Positions 33,009 to 42,001 are shown, numbered from the stretch's first letter. The stretch: DNA of 64,000 nt from Streptomyces sp. 150FB (GCF_000818195.1 NZ_JTHL01000001.1:8352063-8416062), one strand, 5' to 3'. Numbers and translations: made by a program. The notes: generated by a model not told the origin, from the sequence alone.

Positions 33009-33983
33009 TCAGCCGGCGAGACGGGCGGCCATCCGCGCCTTGCGGGCGGCCAGCTTCTCGTCGAACGTACGCGCCTCGCTGTCCAGGCCGTTCATGTACA
33101 TGCCCAGCTCTTCCTGTGCCCGCAGCCCCTCCGGACCGAGCCCGTCGATCTCCAGGACCTTGAGGTAGCGCAGCACCGGCTGGAGCACGTCGTCGTGGTG
33201 GATGCGCATGTTGTAGATCTCGCCTATGGCCATTTGCGCGGCGGCACGCTCGAAGCCGGGGATGCCGTGGCCGGGCATCCGGAAGTCCACGACGACATCG
33301 CGTACGCACTTCATGGTCAGGTCGGGGGCGAGCTGGAAAGCGGCCCCCAGCAGATTCCGGTAGAAGACCATGTGCAGGTTCTCGTCGGTGGAGATCCGCG
33401 CCAGCAGCCGGTCGCAGACCGGATCGCCGGACTGATGCCCGGTGTTGCGGTGCGAGACCCGGGTCGCCAGCTCCTGGAAGGTGACGTACGTGACCGTGTG
33501 CAGCATCGACTGGCTGTTGTCGGACTCGTACCCCTCCGACATGTGGGACATCCGGAACCGCTCCAGCTTGTCCGGGTCGACGGCGCGGGCGGCGAGCAGA
33601 TAGTCGCGCAGCACGATGCCGTGCCGGCCTTCCTCGGCGGTCCAGCGGTGCACCCAGGTGCCCCAGGCGCCGTCGCGGCCGAAGAGTGCGGCGATCTCGT
33701 GGTGGTAACTGGGGAGGTTGTCCTCGGTGAGGAGGTTGACCACGAGCGCGGTCTTGCCGATCTCGGTGACCTTGGACTGCTGGGGGTCCCAGGCCTCGCC
33801 GTTGTCGAAGATGCCCGGGAAATTGCGGCCGTCGGACCACGGCACGTACTCGTGCGGCATCCAGTCCTTGGCGACGCCGAGATGGCGGTTCAGTTCCTTC
33901 TCCACCACCTCTTCCAGCGCGTACAGCAGTCGGGCGTCTGTCCACGCCTCCGAACTGCTCCGGTGGGGAGAGGTGAGCGTCAC
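33009..33983 (-). CDS. acyl-ACP desaturase
   Basis: A 324-residue soluble diiron desaturase (DesA/plant stearoyl-ACP type) that inserts a double bond into acyl chains. Iron ligands are in TEDNLPSYHHE, EEGRH (117-121), FQELATR (E171) and DENLH (200-204), all intact. The GTG start has AGGAGT six bases upstream. It is probably a single-gene unit under the tandem palindromes at 34011-34042. It likely adjusts membrane fluidity. Confidence 0.94.
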   Translation of the reverse strand: MTLTSPHRSSSEAWTDARLLYALEEVVEKELNRHLGVAKDWMPHEYVPWSDGRNFPGIFDNGEAWDPQQSKVTEIGKTALVVNLLTEDNLPSYHHEIAALFGRDGAWGTWVHRWTAEEGRHGIVLRDYLLAARAVDPDKLERFRMSHMSEGYESDNSQSMLHTVTYVTFQELATRVSHRNTGHQSGDPVCDRLLARISTDENLHMVFYRNLLGAAFQLAPDLTMKCVRDVVVDFRMPGHGIPGFERAAAQMAIGEIYNMRIHHDDVLQPVLRYLKVLEIDGLGPEGLRAQEELGMYMNGLDSEARTFDEKLAARKARMAARLAG

Positions 33984-34010
33984 GGGTACTCCTGGGGACG
34001 GGAGAGTTGT

Positions 34011-34042
34011 ACCTACGGATTCGTAGGTTACGAAACCGTAGG
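34011..34042. promoter_or_regulatory. tandem TACG-CGTA palindromes, desaturase operator
   Basis: ACCTACG-GATT-CGTAGGT (34011-34028) is a perfect inverted repeat with seven-base arms. TACG-AAAC-CGTA (34029-34040) follows directly, so the motif TACGnnnnCGTA occurs twice, 15 bases apart. They lie 28-60 bases before the desaturase start, where the promoter should be. A TetR-type repressor responding to lipids is likely; it is not encoded here. Confidence 0.75.
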
Positions 34043-34132
34043 TTAAAGCCGCCGTAAGCCTCTGGCCAAGCCCGTGGAGGGAACAAGGAACCGCCGCTTC
34101 CGCTCCCGGCGGGCCGATCGAAGATCCAATAC

Positions 34133-34149
34133 CATCCCCGAAAGGGATG
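34133..34149. promoter_or_regulatory. CATCCC-GGGATG inverted repeat
   Basis: CATCCC and GGGATG are separated by CGAAA and lie 35-50 bases before the hydrolase ATG. It could be an operator or a leader hairpin; support is positional only. Confidence 0.35.
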
Positions 34150-34183
34150 AAAAGCGTATCTTTAGGTTGAAGCTGGAGTGGTC

Positions 34184-35047
34184 ATGCCCTCACTTGCCCC
34201 ACCCCCGATCGTGTTGCTCCCCGGCTTCTGGCACGGCACCTGGTGCTGGGCCCCGGTCGCCGCCGAACTGGCCGCGCGCGGCAGGTCGTCGGTGGCCGTC
34301 GACCTGGCGGGGCACGGGCTGCACGCCAGACGTCCGTCCACGGTCCGGGAACGTCCCTTCAGCACGGAGGAGTTCGCCACCGAGCACTCGCCGGTGGGCC
34401 ATGTCTCGCTGGAGGACGCCGCCGAACTGCTGGTGTCCCAGATCAAGAAGGTGGGCGCGGGGCGGCCCTGTGTCCTGGTGGCGCACAGCATGAGCGGTAC
34501 GGTCGCGGGCCGCGCCGCCGAGCAGGCGCCCGGGCTGATCTCCCACCTGGTGTACGTCTGCGCCTTCATGCCCGCGACTGCCACCCCAGCCGCCGGCTAC
34601 CTCGACGCACCGGAGAACGACGGAGCCCTGGTGGGCGGCCTGCTCCTGGCCGACCCCGCCGAGGTCGGCGCCCTGCGGCTCGATCCCGCGTCCCCGGACC
34701 CCGACTACCGGGGACTGCTGCGCCACACGTTCTACAACGACCTCGACCCGGTCACGGCCGACGCGTCGATCGCGCTGCTGAGCTGCGACGCCCCCGCGCG
34801 TATCGCGGGCGGCGCCACCGCTCTCACCGCGCAGGGCTGGGGATCGGTGCCCCGTACGTACGTATGTACCGGACGGGACAATGTCTGCCGCCCCGCGCTC
34901 CAGCGGCGCTTCATCGCCGAGGCCGACGCGGCCTTTCCCGGCAACCGCACGCACGTCGCCCAACTCGACGCGTCGCACTCGCCGTTCCTGTCGATGCCCG
35001 GCGCGCTCGCCGGGATCGTCGCGAACGCGAGCTGCGGGCCGGTGTAA
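34184..35047 (+). CDS. alpha/beta hydrolase
   Basis: A 287-residue alpha/beta-hydrolase-fold protein, like the esterase/salicylate-esterase group. The oxyanion segment PIVLLPGFWHGTWCWAPVA starts the domain. The nucleophile elbow is AHSMSG. A catalytic His is likely in LDASHSPFLSMPG at the C-terminus. No signal peptide is seen. The ATG at 34184 has GGAG five bases upstream; a GTG at 34178 is too close to it. The substrate is unknown. Confidence 0.88.
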   Translation: MPSLAPPPIVLLPGFWHGTWCWAPVAAELAARGRSSVAVDLAGHGLHARRPSTVRERPFSTEEFATEHSPVGHVSLEDAAELLVSQIKKVGAGRPCVLVAHSMSGTVAGRAAEQAPGLISHLVYVCAFMPATATPAAGYLDAPENDGALVGGLLLADPAEVGALRLDPASPDPDYRGLLRHTFYNDLDPVTADASIALLSCDAPARIAGGATALTAQGWGSVPRTYVCTGRDNVCRPALQRRFIAEADAAFPGNRTHVAQLDASHSPFLSMPGALAGIVANASCGPV

Positions 35048-35067
35048 GTGCGCGCCGGGGAGGCGCT

Positions 35068-35484
35068 TCAGCAGGCGTCGCGCAGCAGTTCGTCGAGATC
35101 GTGGTCCAGATTCAGATAGAGATGCTCGCGCCCCGCCGGGACCAGCCCCTGCACCCGCTCCAGGAAGCGGCGCAGCTCCGACGTGCGCAGGTGCACCATC
35201 GCCGTCCCCTCGGGGGCGTGGAACTCGACGACGGTCCTGCCGTAGCCGAAGGGCCGTACGCGCACATCGCCCACACCGGCGGGCTCGTCCACCCCCAGCG
35301 CCAGCAACTCCCGGGAGAACTCCCAGGTCACCTCGGTGCCCTCCAGCGTCGCCAGGGGAGGGAACGCCATATGTACGGTAAACGGGTCCGTCCGGTCGTA
35401 GCGCAGCGTCGCCGGGACGCTCTCCATCCGGGGGACGGACGCGACCAGGCGGGCCTGAACGGCCTGCTCGATGACAGGTGACAT
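35068..35484 (-). CDS. SsgA-family sporulation/cell-division regulator
   Basis: A 138-residue SsgA-like protein. These are found only in morphologically complex actinomycetes and guide septum placement or wall remodelling (SsgA and SsgB recruit FtsZ). Typical segments are RYDRTDPFTVHMAF, VTWEFSRELLALGVDEPAGVGDVRVRP, FHAPEGTAMVHLRTSELRRFL and the C-terminal NLDHDLDELL. Which of the SsgA-G classes it belongs to cannot be told. AAGGGG eight bases before the ATG supports the start. Confidence 0.92.
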   Translation of the reverse strand: MSPVIEQAVQARLVASVPRMESVPATLRYDRTDPFTVHMAFPPLATLEGTEVTWEFSRELLALGVDEPAGVGDVRVRPFGYGRTVVEFHAPEGTAMVHLRTSELRRFLERVQGLVPAGREHLYLNLDHDLDELLRDAC

Positions 35485-35508
35485 GGCCTGTACCCCTTCG
35501 ACTTCGAC

Positions 35509-35583
35509 GGACCAGTTTCGCCAGTGGTCCTCCGCTACTTGTTAAGACGAAGGAAAGGCCCTTTCCGTGCACCCCGGGGGTGC
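35509..35583. promoter_or_regulatory. cluster of three dyads upstream of SsgA-like gene
   Basis: Three inverted repeats stand in 75 bases: GGACCA/TGGTCC (35509-35530), GGAAAGG-C-CCTTTCC (35552-35566) and GCACCCC-G-GGGGTGC (35569-35583). They lie between the divergent SsgA-like and Asp-box genes. They could be operators or leader hairpins. Confidence 0.45.
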
Positions 35584-35657
35584 GTGAGGTGTGTCACCGT
35601 CGAAGCGGGAACCGAACGGCGGGCCCCGAACGTCTGGACGGGGCACGGCCGGTGGGT

Positions 35658-35663
35658 TAGCTT
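35658..35663 (+). promoter_or_regulatory. -10 box for leaderless Asp-box protein mRNA
   Basis: TAGCTT ends eight bases before ATG 35672; no ribosome site precedes that codon. Confidence 0.5.
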
Positions 35664-35671
35664 CCAGCGCC

Positions 35672-36814
35672 ATGAGGCCCATGGGAAAACTGAGATCAGT
35701 GGTGCGTGCGGGACTGGCCGTGGGGGCGTGCGGGGCGGCGCTCGCCCTGGCGATGAGCACGGCCGTACCGGCGAACGCTGAGGCCCACGCCAAGTCCACG
35801 CCGGAGGCGAAGCCCGTGCCCGACACGAAGTCCGGCGCGTACAGCCCGCGCTGGCACCTCACCGACACCGGCACCGACGCCAGGTTCCGCGGTCTCGCCG
35901 CGGTGAGCCGGAAGGCCGCGTGGGTCGCCGGCACCGGGGGTACGGTGCTGCGCACCGCCGACGGCGGCCGTACCTGGCGCGACGTCTCGCCGCCCGCGGC
36001 TTCCGGTCTTGAGTTCCGCGACATCGAGGCGTTCGACGGGCGGCGCGCCGTGGCTCTGGCCATCGGCGAGGGCGAGGCGTCGAGGATCTTCCGGACGGAG
36101 AACGGCGGGGCGAGCTGGACCGAGTCCTTCCGCAACACCGATCCCAGCGCGTTCTACGACTGCGTCACCTTCTTCGACAGCCGCAACGGGCTCGCCATGA
36201 GCGACCCCGTGGACGGCAAGTACCGCATCCTGTCGACCGGCGACGGCGGCGCGTCCTGGAAAGTGCTGCCCGACGCCGGGATGCCCGCCGCGCTGCCGGG
36301 CGAGGCGGGCTTCGCCGCCAGCGGCCAGTGCCTGGTCAGCTCAGGGCCCAGGGATGTCTGGCTGGCGACCGGCGGCGGCGCGACCGCGCGCGTGCTGCAC
36401 TCCTCGGACCGGGGAGTGCACTGGACGGCCTCCGAGTCGACGATCCCGGCGGGAGACCCGGCGCGCGGAGTCTTCGCGCTCGCCTTCCGCGACCGGACGC
36501 ACGGGATCGCGGTCGGCGGTGACTTCGGGGCCGGACAGCCGTCCCCGAAGGCCGCCGCGGTCAGCGGCGACGCGGGCCGCACCTGGACGCAGGCGAAGAA
36601 CCCGCCCGCCGCCTACCGCTCCGGGGTGGCCTGGCTGGCGCACAGCCGTACGACGGCGCTCGCCGTCGGCCCCACCGGGACCGACCTGACCACGGACGGC
36701 GGGCGCGACTGGCGCACGGTGGACACCGGTTCGTACGACACCGTCGACTGCACCCCGGACCTCGGGTGCTGGGCGGCGGGCGAGCAGGGCCGCGTGGCGC
36801 GGCTGGGGTTCTAG
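35672..36814 (+). CDS. secreted Asp-box (BNR/YCF48-like) beta-propeller protein
   Basis: A 380-residue exported protein with an N-terminal signal peptide (VVRAGLAVGACGAALALAMSTAVPANA). The mature part is a propeller marked by six Asp-box repeats: TADGGRTW, TENGGASW, TGDGGASW, SSDRGVHW, SGDAGRTW and TTDGGRDW. Relatives are annotated as oxidoreductases or photosystem-assembly-like proteins, but no catalytic residues can be pointed out. The ATG at 35672 is eight bases after TAGCTT; an ATG at 35681 is possible. Confidence 0.85.
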   Translation: MRPMGKLRSVVRAGLAVGACGAALALAMSTAVPANAEAHAKSTPEAKPVPDTKSGAYSPRWHLTDTGTDARFRGLAAVSRKAAWVAGTGGTVLRTADGGRTWRDVSPPAASGLEFRDIEAFDGRRAVALAIGEGEASRIFRTENGGASWTESFRNTDPSAFYDCVTFFDSRNGLAMSDPVDGKYRILSTGDGGASWKVLPDAGMPAALPGEAGFAASGQCLVSSGPRDVWLATGGGATARVLHSSDRGVHWTASESTIPAGDPARGVFALAFRDRTHGIAVGGDFGAGQPSPKAAAVSGDAGRTWTQAKNPPAAYRSGVAWLAHSRTTALAVGPTGTDLTTDGGRDWRTVDTGSYDTVDCTPDLGCWAAGEQGRVARLGF

Positions 36815-36863
36815 CGACAGGGACCGTCGCCGGCGCCCGCGCCGGGAAGCGCGTCGCCCGCGC

Positions 36864-37163
36864 TCAGCCCCGTACCCGCTGGCGGTACGGGGCCAGCGCG
36901 GGCGCGGTCTTCGTCGCCGTGAACTCGGTGATCCGGTACGCGCAGACGCCGCCGGTGACGAAGGGGTCGGTCGCCGTGAGCCGTTCGATGTGTGCCCGGT
37001 CCTCGCCGACCGCCAGGATCACCCCGCCGTCGCGCGGGTTCTTACGGCCCGACGCGATGAAGACGCCGGACTCGTACCCCGCGTCCAGCCAGGTCACATG
37101 GGCGTCGAGCAGTTGGTCGACGTGCTCGACGGGGGCGGTGTAGGTCAGCTCGAGTATGAACAT
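36864..37163 (-). CDS. YciI family protein
   Basis: A 99-residue ferredoxin-like-fold protein of the YciI group. The family His-Asp region appears as LLDAHVTWLDAGYESGVF, followed by SGRKNPRDGGVILA and DPFVTGGVCAYRITEF. YciI-like proteins may be small lyases or hydrolases; no reaction is known here. The start is seven bases after TAGCGT, with no clear ribosome site. It converges with the Asp-box gene. Confidence 0.88.
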   Translation of the reverse strand: MFILELTYTAPVEHVDQLLDAHVTWLDAGYESGVFIASGRKNPRDGGVILAVGEDRAHIERLTATDPFVTGGVCAYRITEFTATKTAPALAPYRQRVRG

Positions 37164-37170
37164 GAACCCC

Positions 37171-37176
37171 ACGCTA
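37171..37176 (-). promoter_or_regulatory. -10 box for leaderless yciI-like mRNA
   Basis: TAGCGT on the minus strand ends seven bases before ATG 37163. Confidence 0.5.
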
Positions 37177-37220
37177 TCCATGATCCCCGGCTGTCGCGCG
37201 GTCGTACGGACGGGCCCTGA

Positions 37221-37380
37221 GGGCTGTCCCGCAATCCCCGGCGGGCGCACGAAGACAGCTACGGCACCTCGCCGCGTTGTCGGATCGCCCGAATACGCCC
37301 AGTATGAGGACGACCCTCCGCCTTGCGATGCACCGCATCTGACGCCGCGCGCTGATCCACCGGGGATTACGGGACAGCCC
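37221..37380. mobile_element. 160-base MITE with 24-base terminal inverted repeats
   Basis: The ends, 37221-37244 and 37357-37380, are inverted copies with 22 of 24 matches, starting GGGCTGTCCCG and ending CGGGACAGCCC. Flanking trinucleotides are TGA and TTA, fitting a TNA target as used by IS5-type elements, although not identical. No ORF is inside. It is a non-autonomous element related to a common Streptomyces IS end. It occupies nearly the whole gap between the yciI-like and endonuclease V genes. Confidence 0.85.
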
Positions 37381-37381
37381 T

Positions 37382-37387
37382 TAGGCT
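37382..37387 (+). promoter_or_regulatory. -10 box for endonuclease V, next to MITE end
   Basis: TAGGCT ends ten bases before ATG 37398 and starts one base after the MITE's last base, so the -35 region, if any, lies inside the element. Confidence 0.5.
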
Positions 37388-37397
37388 GGCACCCACC

Positions 37398-38078
37398 ATG
37401 ACCATGATGAAGATCCCCGCCGACGAGGCCGAAGCGCGCGCGATCCAGGACGAGTTGCGTGCGCGAGTGGTGCTGGACGAGCCCGGCCCGCCGCCCGGTA
37501 CGGGGCTGGTGACCGGGGTCGACGTGGCGTACGACGACGAGCGCGACGTCGTCGCCGCTGCCGCCGTCACGCTCGACGCGGCGACCCTCGCCGTGGTCGG
37601 CGAGGCCACCGCCGTCGGCCGGATCGCCTTCCCCTACGTCCCCGGCCTGCTGGCCTTCCGCGAGATCCCGACCGTGCTGACGGCGCTCGACTCGCTCACC
37701 GGGGACCCGGGCCTGATCGTCTGCGACGGCTACGGCAGGGCGCACCCGCGCCGCTTCGGGCTCGCCAGCCACCTCGGCGTCCTCACCGGGCTTCAGGTGA
37801 TCGGTGTGGCCAAGAACCCGTTCACCTTCTCGTACGACGAGCCGGGCCCCCTGCGCGGTGACTCCTCGCCGCTGGTGGCGGGCGACGGCGAGGAGGTCGG
37901 CCGGGCGCTGCGTACCCAGCCGGGCGTCAAGCCCGTGTTCGTGTCGGTCGGCCACCGGGTCGATCTCGCCAACGCCTGTGCCCACACCCTGCTGCTCGCC
38001 CGCGACTACCGCCTCCCCGAATCCACCCGCAGGGCCGACGCGCTGTGCAGGCGGGCGCTGCGCGCGGCGATCGCCTGA
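37398..38078 (+). CDS. nfi: endonuclease V (deoxyinosine-specific)
   Basis: A 226-residue repair nuclease that nicks DNA one base 3' to deoxyinosine. Catalytic and recognition residues fall at the same numbers as in the Thermotoga enzyme: D42 (GVDVAYD, one off), Y80 and E89 (YVPGLLAFRE), D110 (CDGYGRAHPRRFG). KNPFTFSY and SVGHRVDLANA are also typical. The ATG start gives standard length. It is downstream of the MITE, with a TAGGCT box at the junction. Confidence 0.93.
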   Translation: MTMMKIPADEAEARAIQDELRARVVLDEPGPPPGTGLVTGVDVAYDDERDVVAAAAVTLDAATLAVVGEATAVGRIAFPYVPGLLAFREIPTVLTALDSLTGDPGLIVCDGYGRAHPRRFGLASHLGVLTGLQVIGVAKNPFTFSYDEPGPLRGDSSPLVAGDGEEVGRALRTQPGVKPVFVSVGHRVDLANACAHTLLLARDYRLPESTRRADALCRRALRAAIA

Positions 38079-38121
38079 ACGGGAGCCTGTCGTACGGGCG
38101 TTGAGCGCGCCCGGCGGCCGC

Positions 38122-39312
38122 TCAGCGCGCGTCCACGACGCGGAAGCGCAACCCCGCCCGCTGAAGCCGCGCCAGCAGCGCTTCGCCCATCGCCACCGCC
38201 GTCGTGACCTGCCCCGAGGTCTCGGGCAGATCGTCGTACACCAGCGAGAGCACCGTGTGCGACAGCATCTTCGACGTCTCGTCGTAGCCCGGGTCGCCGC
38301 CCGAGACCTCGGTGAACACCCGGCGTCCGCCGCCCGAGCCGACGAAGCGCACCGCGAACCAGCTCGCCCGCCTGCGCTCGGCGTCCGGGCCCTCGCCCGA
38401 CCCGTACCGACCGAGCAACCAGCGCCGGGCAGGCGGCAGTTGGGCCACGGCGAGCAAGGCCCCCGCCGCCAGCGGCGCCCCGATCGCCAACGGCGTCGAG
38501 CGGATACCGGCGAAGGCCCGGTAGCGGAAGTCCGGGCCGTACCGGCCGAGGGCCGCCGCCGAGCGCGCCACGATCTGCGGGTCGAGCGTCGGCAGCGGCA
38601 GCGCCCAGAGCCCGGTCTCCTTGCTGAAGTGGGGTGCGCCGAAGGCCGCTTGGGCCCGGCGGTCGACCAACCGGGGCTCGTGCAGCCGCCGTTCCTTCGC
38701 CGCCCGCGTCATCTGCGGACCCCGGCTCATGGCATTCGCCGTGGAGGCGAACGTCCCGCCGGAGAAGTAGGCGTTGGTGCGGACGAAGGCGTCCACGCGC
38801 AGCGGTACGTCCTCGGGCAACTGCGCCACGGTGAAGTAGGCACCGAGGTCCTGCGGTACGCAGTCGAAGGCGCAGGAGTGCAGCAGCCGCGCCCCCGTCT
38901 CGCGCGCCCGGGCGTCGTACCGGACGTACATCCGGTCCACGAACTCCGACTCGCCGCACAGGTCCGCGTAATCCGTGCCCGCCTCGGCGCAGGCGGCGAC
39001 CAGCTCCTCGCCGTACCAGAGGTAGGGGCCGACCGTGGAAGCGACCACATGGGCGGACTCGGCCAGCGTCCGCAGCGCGGCGGTGTCCGTCGCTTCGGCG
39101 TGCAGCAGCGGGAGCGTGGCGCAGGCGGGGGAGATCTCGCAGAGGCTTTCCCGGAGCTTCTCAAGCCGCCCGAGGTCGCGGCCGGCGAGCGCCCAGCGGC
39201 AGTCGTCGGGCGCGTGCGCGGCGAGATACTCGGCGGTGAGCCTCCCGACGAACCCCGTCGCGCCGTAGAGCACGAGGTCGTACGGACGCCGCTCCCCGTT
39301 TTTCCTGATCAT
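38122..39312 (-). CDS. saccharopine dehydrogenase-like (trans-acting enoyl reductase-like) protein
   Basis: A 396-residue NAD(P)-binding protein. The Rossmann motif VLYGATGFVGRLTAEYL is followed by WALAGRDLGRLEKL and AHVVASTVGPYLWYGEELVAACAEAGTDYADLCGE. This layout matches the mycobacterial trans-acting enoyl reductases (phenolphthiocerol type) as well as saccharopine dehydrogenase-like proteins; no lysine-pathway role is implied. A hydrophobic patch near residues 265-300 may contact the membrane. GGAGG four bases before the ATG supports the start. Confidence 0.87.
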   Translation of the reverse strand: MIRKNGERRPYDLVLYGATGFVGRLTAEYLAAHAPDDCRWALAGRDLGRLEKLRESLCEISPACATLPLLHAEATDTAALRTLAESAHVVASTVGPYLWYGEELVAACAEAGTDYADLCGESEFVDRMYVRYDARARETGARLLHSCAFDCVPQDLGAYFTVAQLPEDVPLRVDAFVRTNAYFSGGTFASTANAMSRGPQMTRAAKERRLHEPRLVDRRAQAAFGAPHFSKETGLWALPLPTLDPQIVARSAAALGRYGPDFRYRAFAGIRSTPLAIGAPLAAGALLAVAQLPPARRWLLGRYGSGEGPDAERRRASWFAVRFVGSGGGRRVFTEVSGGDPGYDETSKMLSHTVLSLVYDDLPETSGQVTTAVAMGEALLARLQRAGLRFRVVDAR

Positions 39313-39491
39313 TGACCCTCCGTCATTGATCCCGGGGCAACTGGCCCCGGGCTGATACCACGTCGTGTCGGTGGCTGAGGCTAGCGTGAGGGTCGGTTCG
39401 GCCGGGAACGTAACCTCGTAACGACAGAGAGCTGAGCGCTTGCTTGCCACGATCTTGTGGGCGGCGGGGCGCGTTGCTGGCATCATCACAT

Positions 39492-39509
39492 CGTGCTGTT
39501 CACAGCACG
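39492..39509. promoter_or_regulatory. CGTGCTG-CAGCACG inverted repeat before fatty-acid operon
   Basis: CGTGCTG (39492-39498), spacer TTCA and CAGCACG (39503-39509) form a perfect inverted repeat. It ends 23 bases before the CaiB-type ATG and so may block transcription of the CaiB-thiolase-FadB operon. The regulator is unknown. Confidence 0.55.
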
Positions 39510-39532
39510 TGCGTCACAGTTCGAGGAGCTCC

Positions 39533-40657
39533 ATGGCAGGGACAGGGAACGGCCCGCTGAGCGGTGTCCGGGTGGTCGAGCTGGCGGGGATCGGACCAGG
39601 CCCGTTCGCCGCCATGCTGCTGGCCGACCTCGGCGCCGACGTCGTACGGATCGACCGGCCGGGCGGCGCCGGGCTGGGCATCACCCCGGAGTACGACCTC
39701 ACCAACCGCAACAAGCGGTCCGTACTGATCGACATCAAGGCGCCGGACGGGCCCGCGCGCGTACTCGATCTGGTCGAGCGCGCCGATGTGCTCATCGAGG
39801 GGTACCGCCCCGGCGTCACCAAACGGCTCGGCATCGGCCCCGAGGAGTGCCTCGGCCGCAACCCGAAACTGGTCTACGGCCGGATGACCGGCTGGGGCCA
39901 GGACGGACCGCTCGCGGCGACGGCAGGCCACGACATCGCCTACATCGCCCTCGCGGGACCGCTCTCGATGATCGGCCAGGCCGGCGAGCCGCCGGCGATC
40001 CCGGCGAATCTGGTCGGCGACTACGCGGGCGGCTCCCTCTATCTGGTGGTCGGCGTGCTCGCCGCACTCCAGCACGCGCGCACCCCCGGCGGCGCGGGAC
40101 AGGTCGTCGACGCGGCGATCGTCGACGGCGCCGCCCATCTCACCACCATGATCCACGCGATGATGGCGGCGGGCGGCTGGCAGGACAGGCGCGGCGCCAA
40201 CCTGCTGGACGGCGCCAGCCCCTTCTACGGCTCGTACGCGACCGCCGACGGCGAATACATGGCCGTCGGGGCGCTGGAGCAACGGTTCTACAACGAGTTC
40301 ATCGAGCTGCTCGGCATCAAGGACGAGGTCCCGGCCCGGAAGGACTTCGCGCGCTGGGAGGAGCTGCGGACCGCCGTCGCCGCGCGCTTCAAGGAGAAGA
40401 CCCGGCAGGAGTGGACCGAGGTGTTCGACGGGTCGGACGCCTGCGTCGCCCCCGTACTCTCGCTGCGCGAGGCCCCCGCCCACCCCCATCTCGCGGCGCG
40501 CGGCACCTTCACCGAACACGCCGGAGTGACCCAGCCCGCGCCCGCGCCGCGCTTCTCCGCCACGCCCACCTCCGTACGGAGCGCGCCGCCGCTGCCGGGC
40601 GCCGACACGGCGGAGATCGCCCGCGACTGGGACGTACCGAGCATCGCCACCGGCTGA
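39533..40657 (+). CDS. CaiB/BaiF CoA-transferase (alpha-methylacyl-CoA racemase-like)
   Basis: A 374-residue family III CoA-transferase. The presence of H133 (AGHDIAY) and D163 (VGDYAGG), 30 residues apart as in alpha-methylacyl-CoA racemase, favours racemase over carnitine transferase. [34 protein letters not shown] and [12 protein letters not shown] are typical. GAGGAG before the ATG fixes the start. It precedes thiolase and FadB genes, so it likely prepares branched acyl-CoAs for beta-oxidation. Confidence 0.9.
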   Translation: MAGTGNGPLSGVRVVELAGIGPGPFAAMLLADLGADVVRIDRPGGAGLGITPEYDLTNRNKRSVLIDIKAPDGPARVLDLVERADVLIEGYRPGVTKRLGIGPEECLGRNPKLVYGRMTGWGQDGPLAATAGHDIAYIALAGPLSMIGQAGEPPAIPANLVGDYAGGSLYLVVGVLAALQHARTPGGAGQVVDAAIVDGAAHLTTMIHAMMAAGGWQDRRGANLLDGASPFYGSYATADGEYMAVGALEQRFYNEFIELLGIKDEVPARKDFARWEELRTAVAARFKEKTRQEWTEVFDGSDACVAPVLSLREAPAHPHLAARGTFTEHAGVTQPAPAPRFSATPTSVRSAPPLPGADTAEIARDWDVPSIATG

Positions 40658-40670
40658 GCAGCCGACCCAC

Positions 40671-40711
40671 CCGACCGATCCATCCGACCGATCCATCCGA
40701 CCGACCACGTC
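40671..40711. repeat. short 14-base tandem repeat
   Basis: A CGACCGATCCATCC unit occurs two and a half times between the racemase and thiolase genes. It carries no clear signal; the thiolase ribosome site (AAAGG) lies just after it. Confidence 0.6.
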
Positions 40712-40725
40712 GAAAGGCACCTGTC

Positions 40726-41940
40726 GTGACCACCGAAGCGTATGTCTACGACGCGATCCGCACCCCGCGCGGGCGCGGCAAGCCCAACGGCGCCCTCCAC
40801 GGCACCAAGCCGATCGACCTCGTCGTCGGCCTGATCCATGAGATGCGCGCCCGCTTCCCCGGACTCGACCCGGCGGCCATCGACGACATCGTGCTCGGCG
40901 TGGTCAGCCCGATCGGCGACCAGGGCTCCGACATCGCGAGGATCGCCGCCGTCGCCGCCGGACTGCCCGACACCGTCGCCGGAGTACAGGAGAACCGCTT
41001 CTGCGGCTCGGGTCTCGAAGCCGTCAACCTGGCGGCCGCCAAGGTCCGTTCCGGCTGGGAGGACCTGGTGCTCGCCGGCGGGGTCGAGTCGATGTCGCGG
41101 GTGGCGATGGGATCCGACGGCGGCGCCTGGGCCATGGACCCGATGACCAGCTTCGCGACCGGTTTCGCCCCACAGGGCATCGGTGCCGATCTGATCGCCA
41201 CGATCGGGGGGTTCAGTAGGCGCGATGTTGACGAGTTCGCCGCCCTCTCCCAGGAACGCGCGGCGACCGCCTGGAAAGAGGGCCGCTTCAAGCGCTCGGT
41301 GGTGCCGGTCCTCGACCGCAACGGACTCACCGTCCTCGACCACGACGAGCACATGCGCCCCGGCACCACCGCCGACACGCTCGCCGCGCTGAAGCCGTCG
41401 TTCGCCGGGATCGGCGAGGCGGGCGGCTTCGACGCCGTGGCGCTCCAGAAGTACCACTGGGTCGAGAAGATCGACCACGTCCACCACGCGGGCAACTCCT
41501 CCGGCATCGTGGACGGCGCCGCCCTCGTCGCCATCGGCTCGAAGGAGATCGGCGAGCGGTACGGGCTGACGCCCCGCGCCCGGATCGTCTCGGCCGCCGT
41601 CTCCGGATCGGAGCCGACCATCATGCTGACCGGCCCGGCCCCGGCCACCCGTAAGGCCCTCGCCAAGGCCGGGCTCTCCATCGGCGACATCGACCTGGTG
41701 GAGATGAACGAGGCGTTCGCCGCCGTCGTCCTGCGCTTCGCCGCCGACATGGACCTCTCCCTGGACAAGGTCAACGTCAACGGCGGTGCGATCGCGCTCG
41801 GCCACCCGCTCGGGGCCACCGGCGCGATGCTGCTCGGCACCCTCGTCGACGAACTGGAGCGCCAGGACAAGCACTACGGCCTCGCCACGCTGTGCATCGG
41901 CGGCGGCATGGGCGTCGCCACCGTCATCGAGCGTCTCTGA
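40726..41940 (+). CDS. acetyl-CoA C-acyltransferase (thiolase)
   Basis: A 404-residue thiolase that performs the last step of beta-oxidation, cleaving 3-ketoacyl-CoA. The nucleophile is C93 ([12 protein letters not shown]), with the His of [16 protein letters not shown] and the second Cys of CIGGGMGVA. Length and motifs are typical of FadA. The GTG start has AAAGG nine bases upstream. The next gene is the FadB-like protein, its expected partner. Confidence 0.94.
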   Translation: MTTEAYVYDAIRTPRGRGKPNGALHGTKPIDLVVGLIHEMRARFPGLDPAAIDDIVLGVVSPIGDQGSDIARIAAVAAGLPDTVAGVQENRFCGSGLEAVNLAAAKVRSGWEDLVLAGGVESMSRVAMGSDGGAWAMDPMTSFATGFAPQGIGADLIATIGGFSRRDVDEFAALSQERAATAWKEGRFKRSVVPVLDRNGLTVLDHDEHMRPGTTADTLAALKPSFAGIGEAGGFDAVALQKYHWVEKIDHVHHAGNSSGIVDGAALVAIGSKEIGERYGLTPRARIVSAAVSGSEPTIMLTGPAPATRKALAKAGLSIGDIDLVEMNEAFAAVVLRFAADMDLSLDKVNVNGGAIALGHPLGATGAMLLGTLVDELERQDKHYGLATLCIGGGMGVATVIERL

Positions 41941-42001
41941 ACTCGTCACTTCCAACTCCCGGGAATCGCCGGTCAATCCCCCCTCAGTACGGAGCAGCAG
42001 C

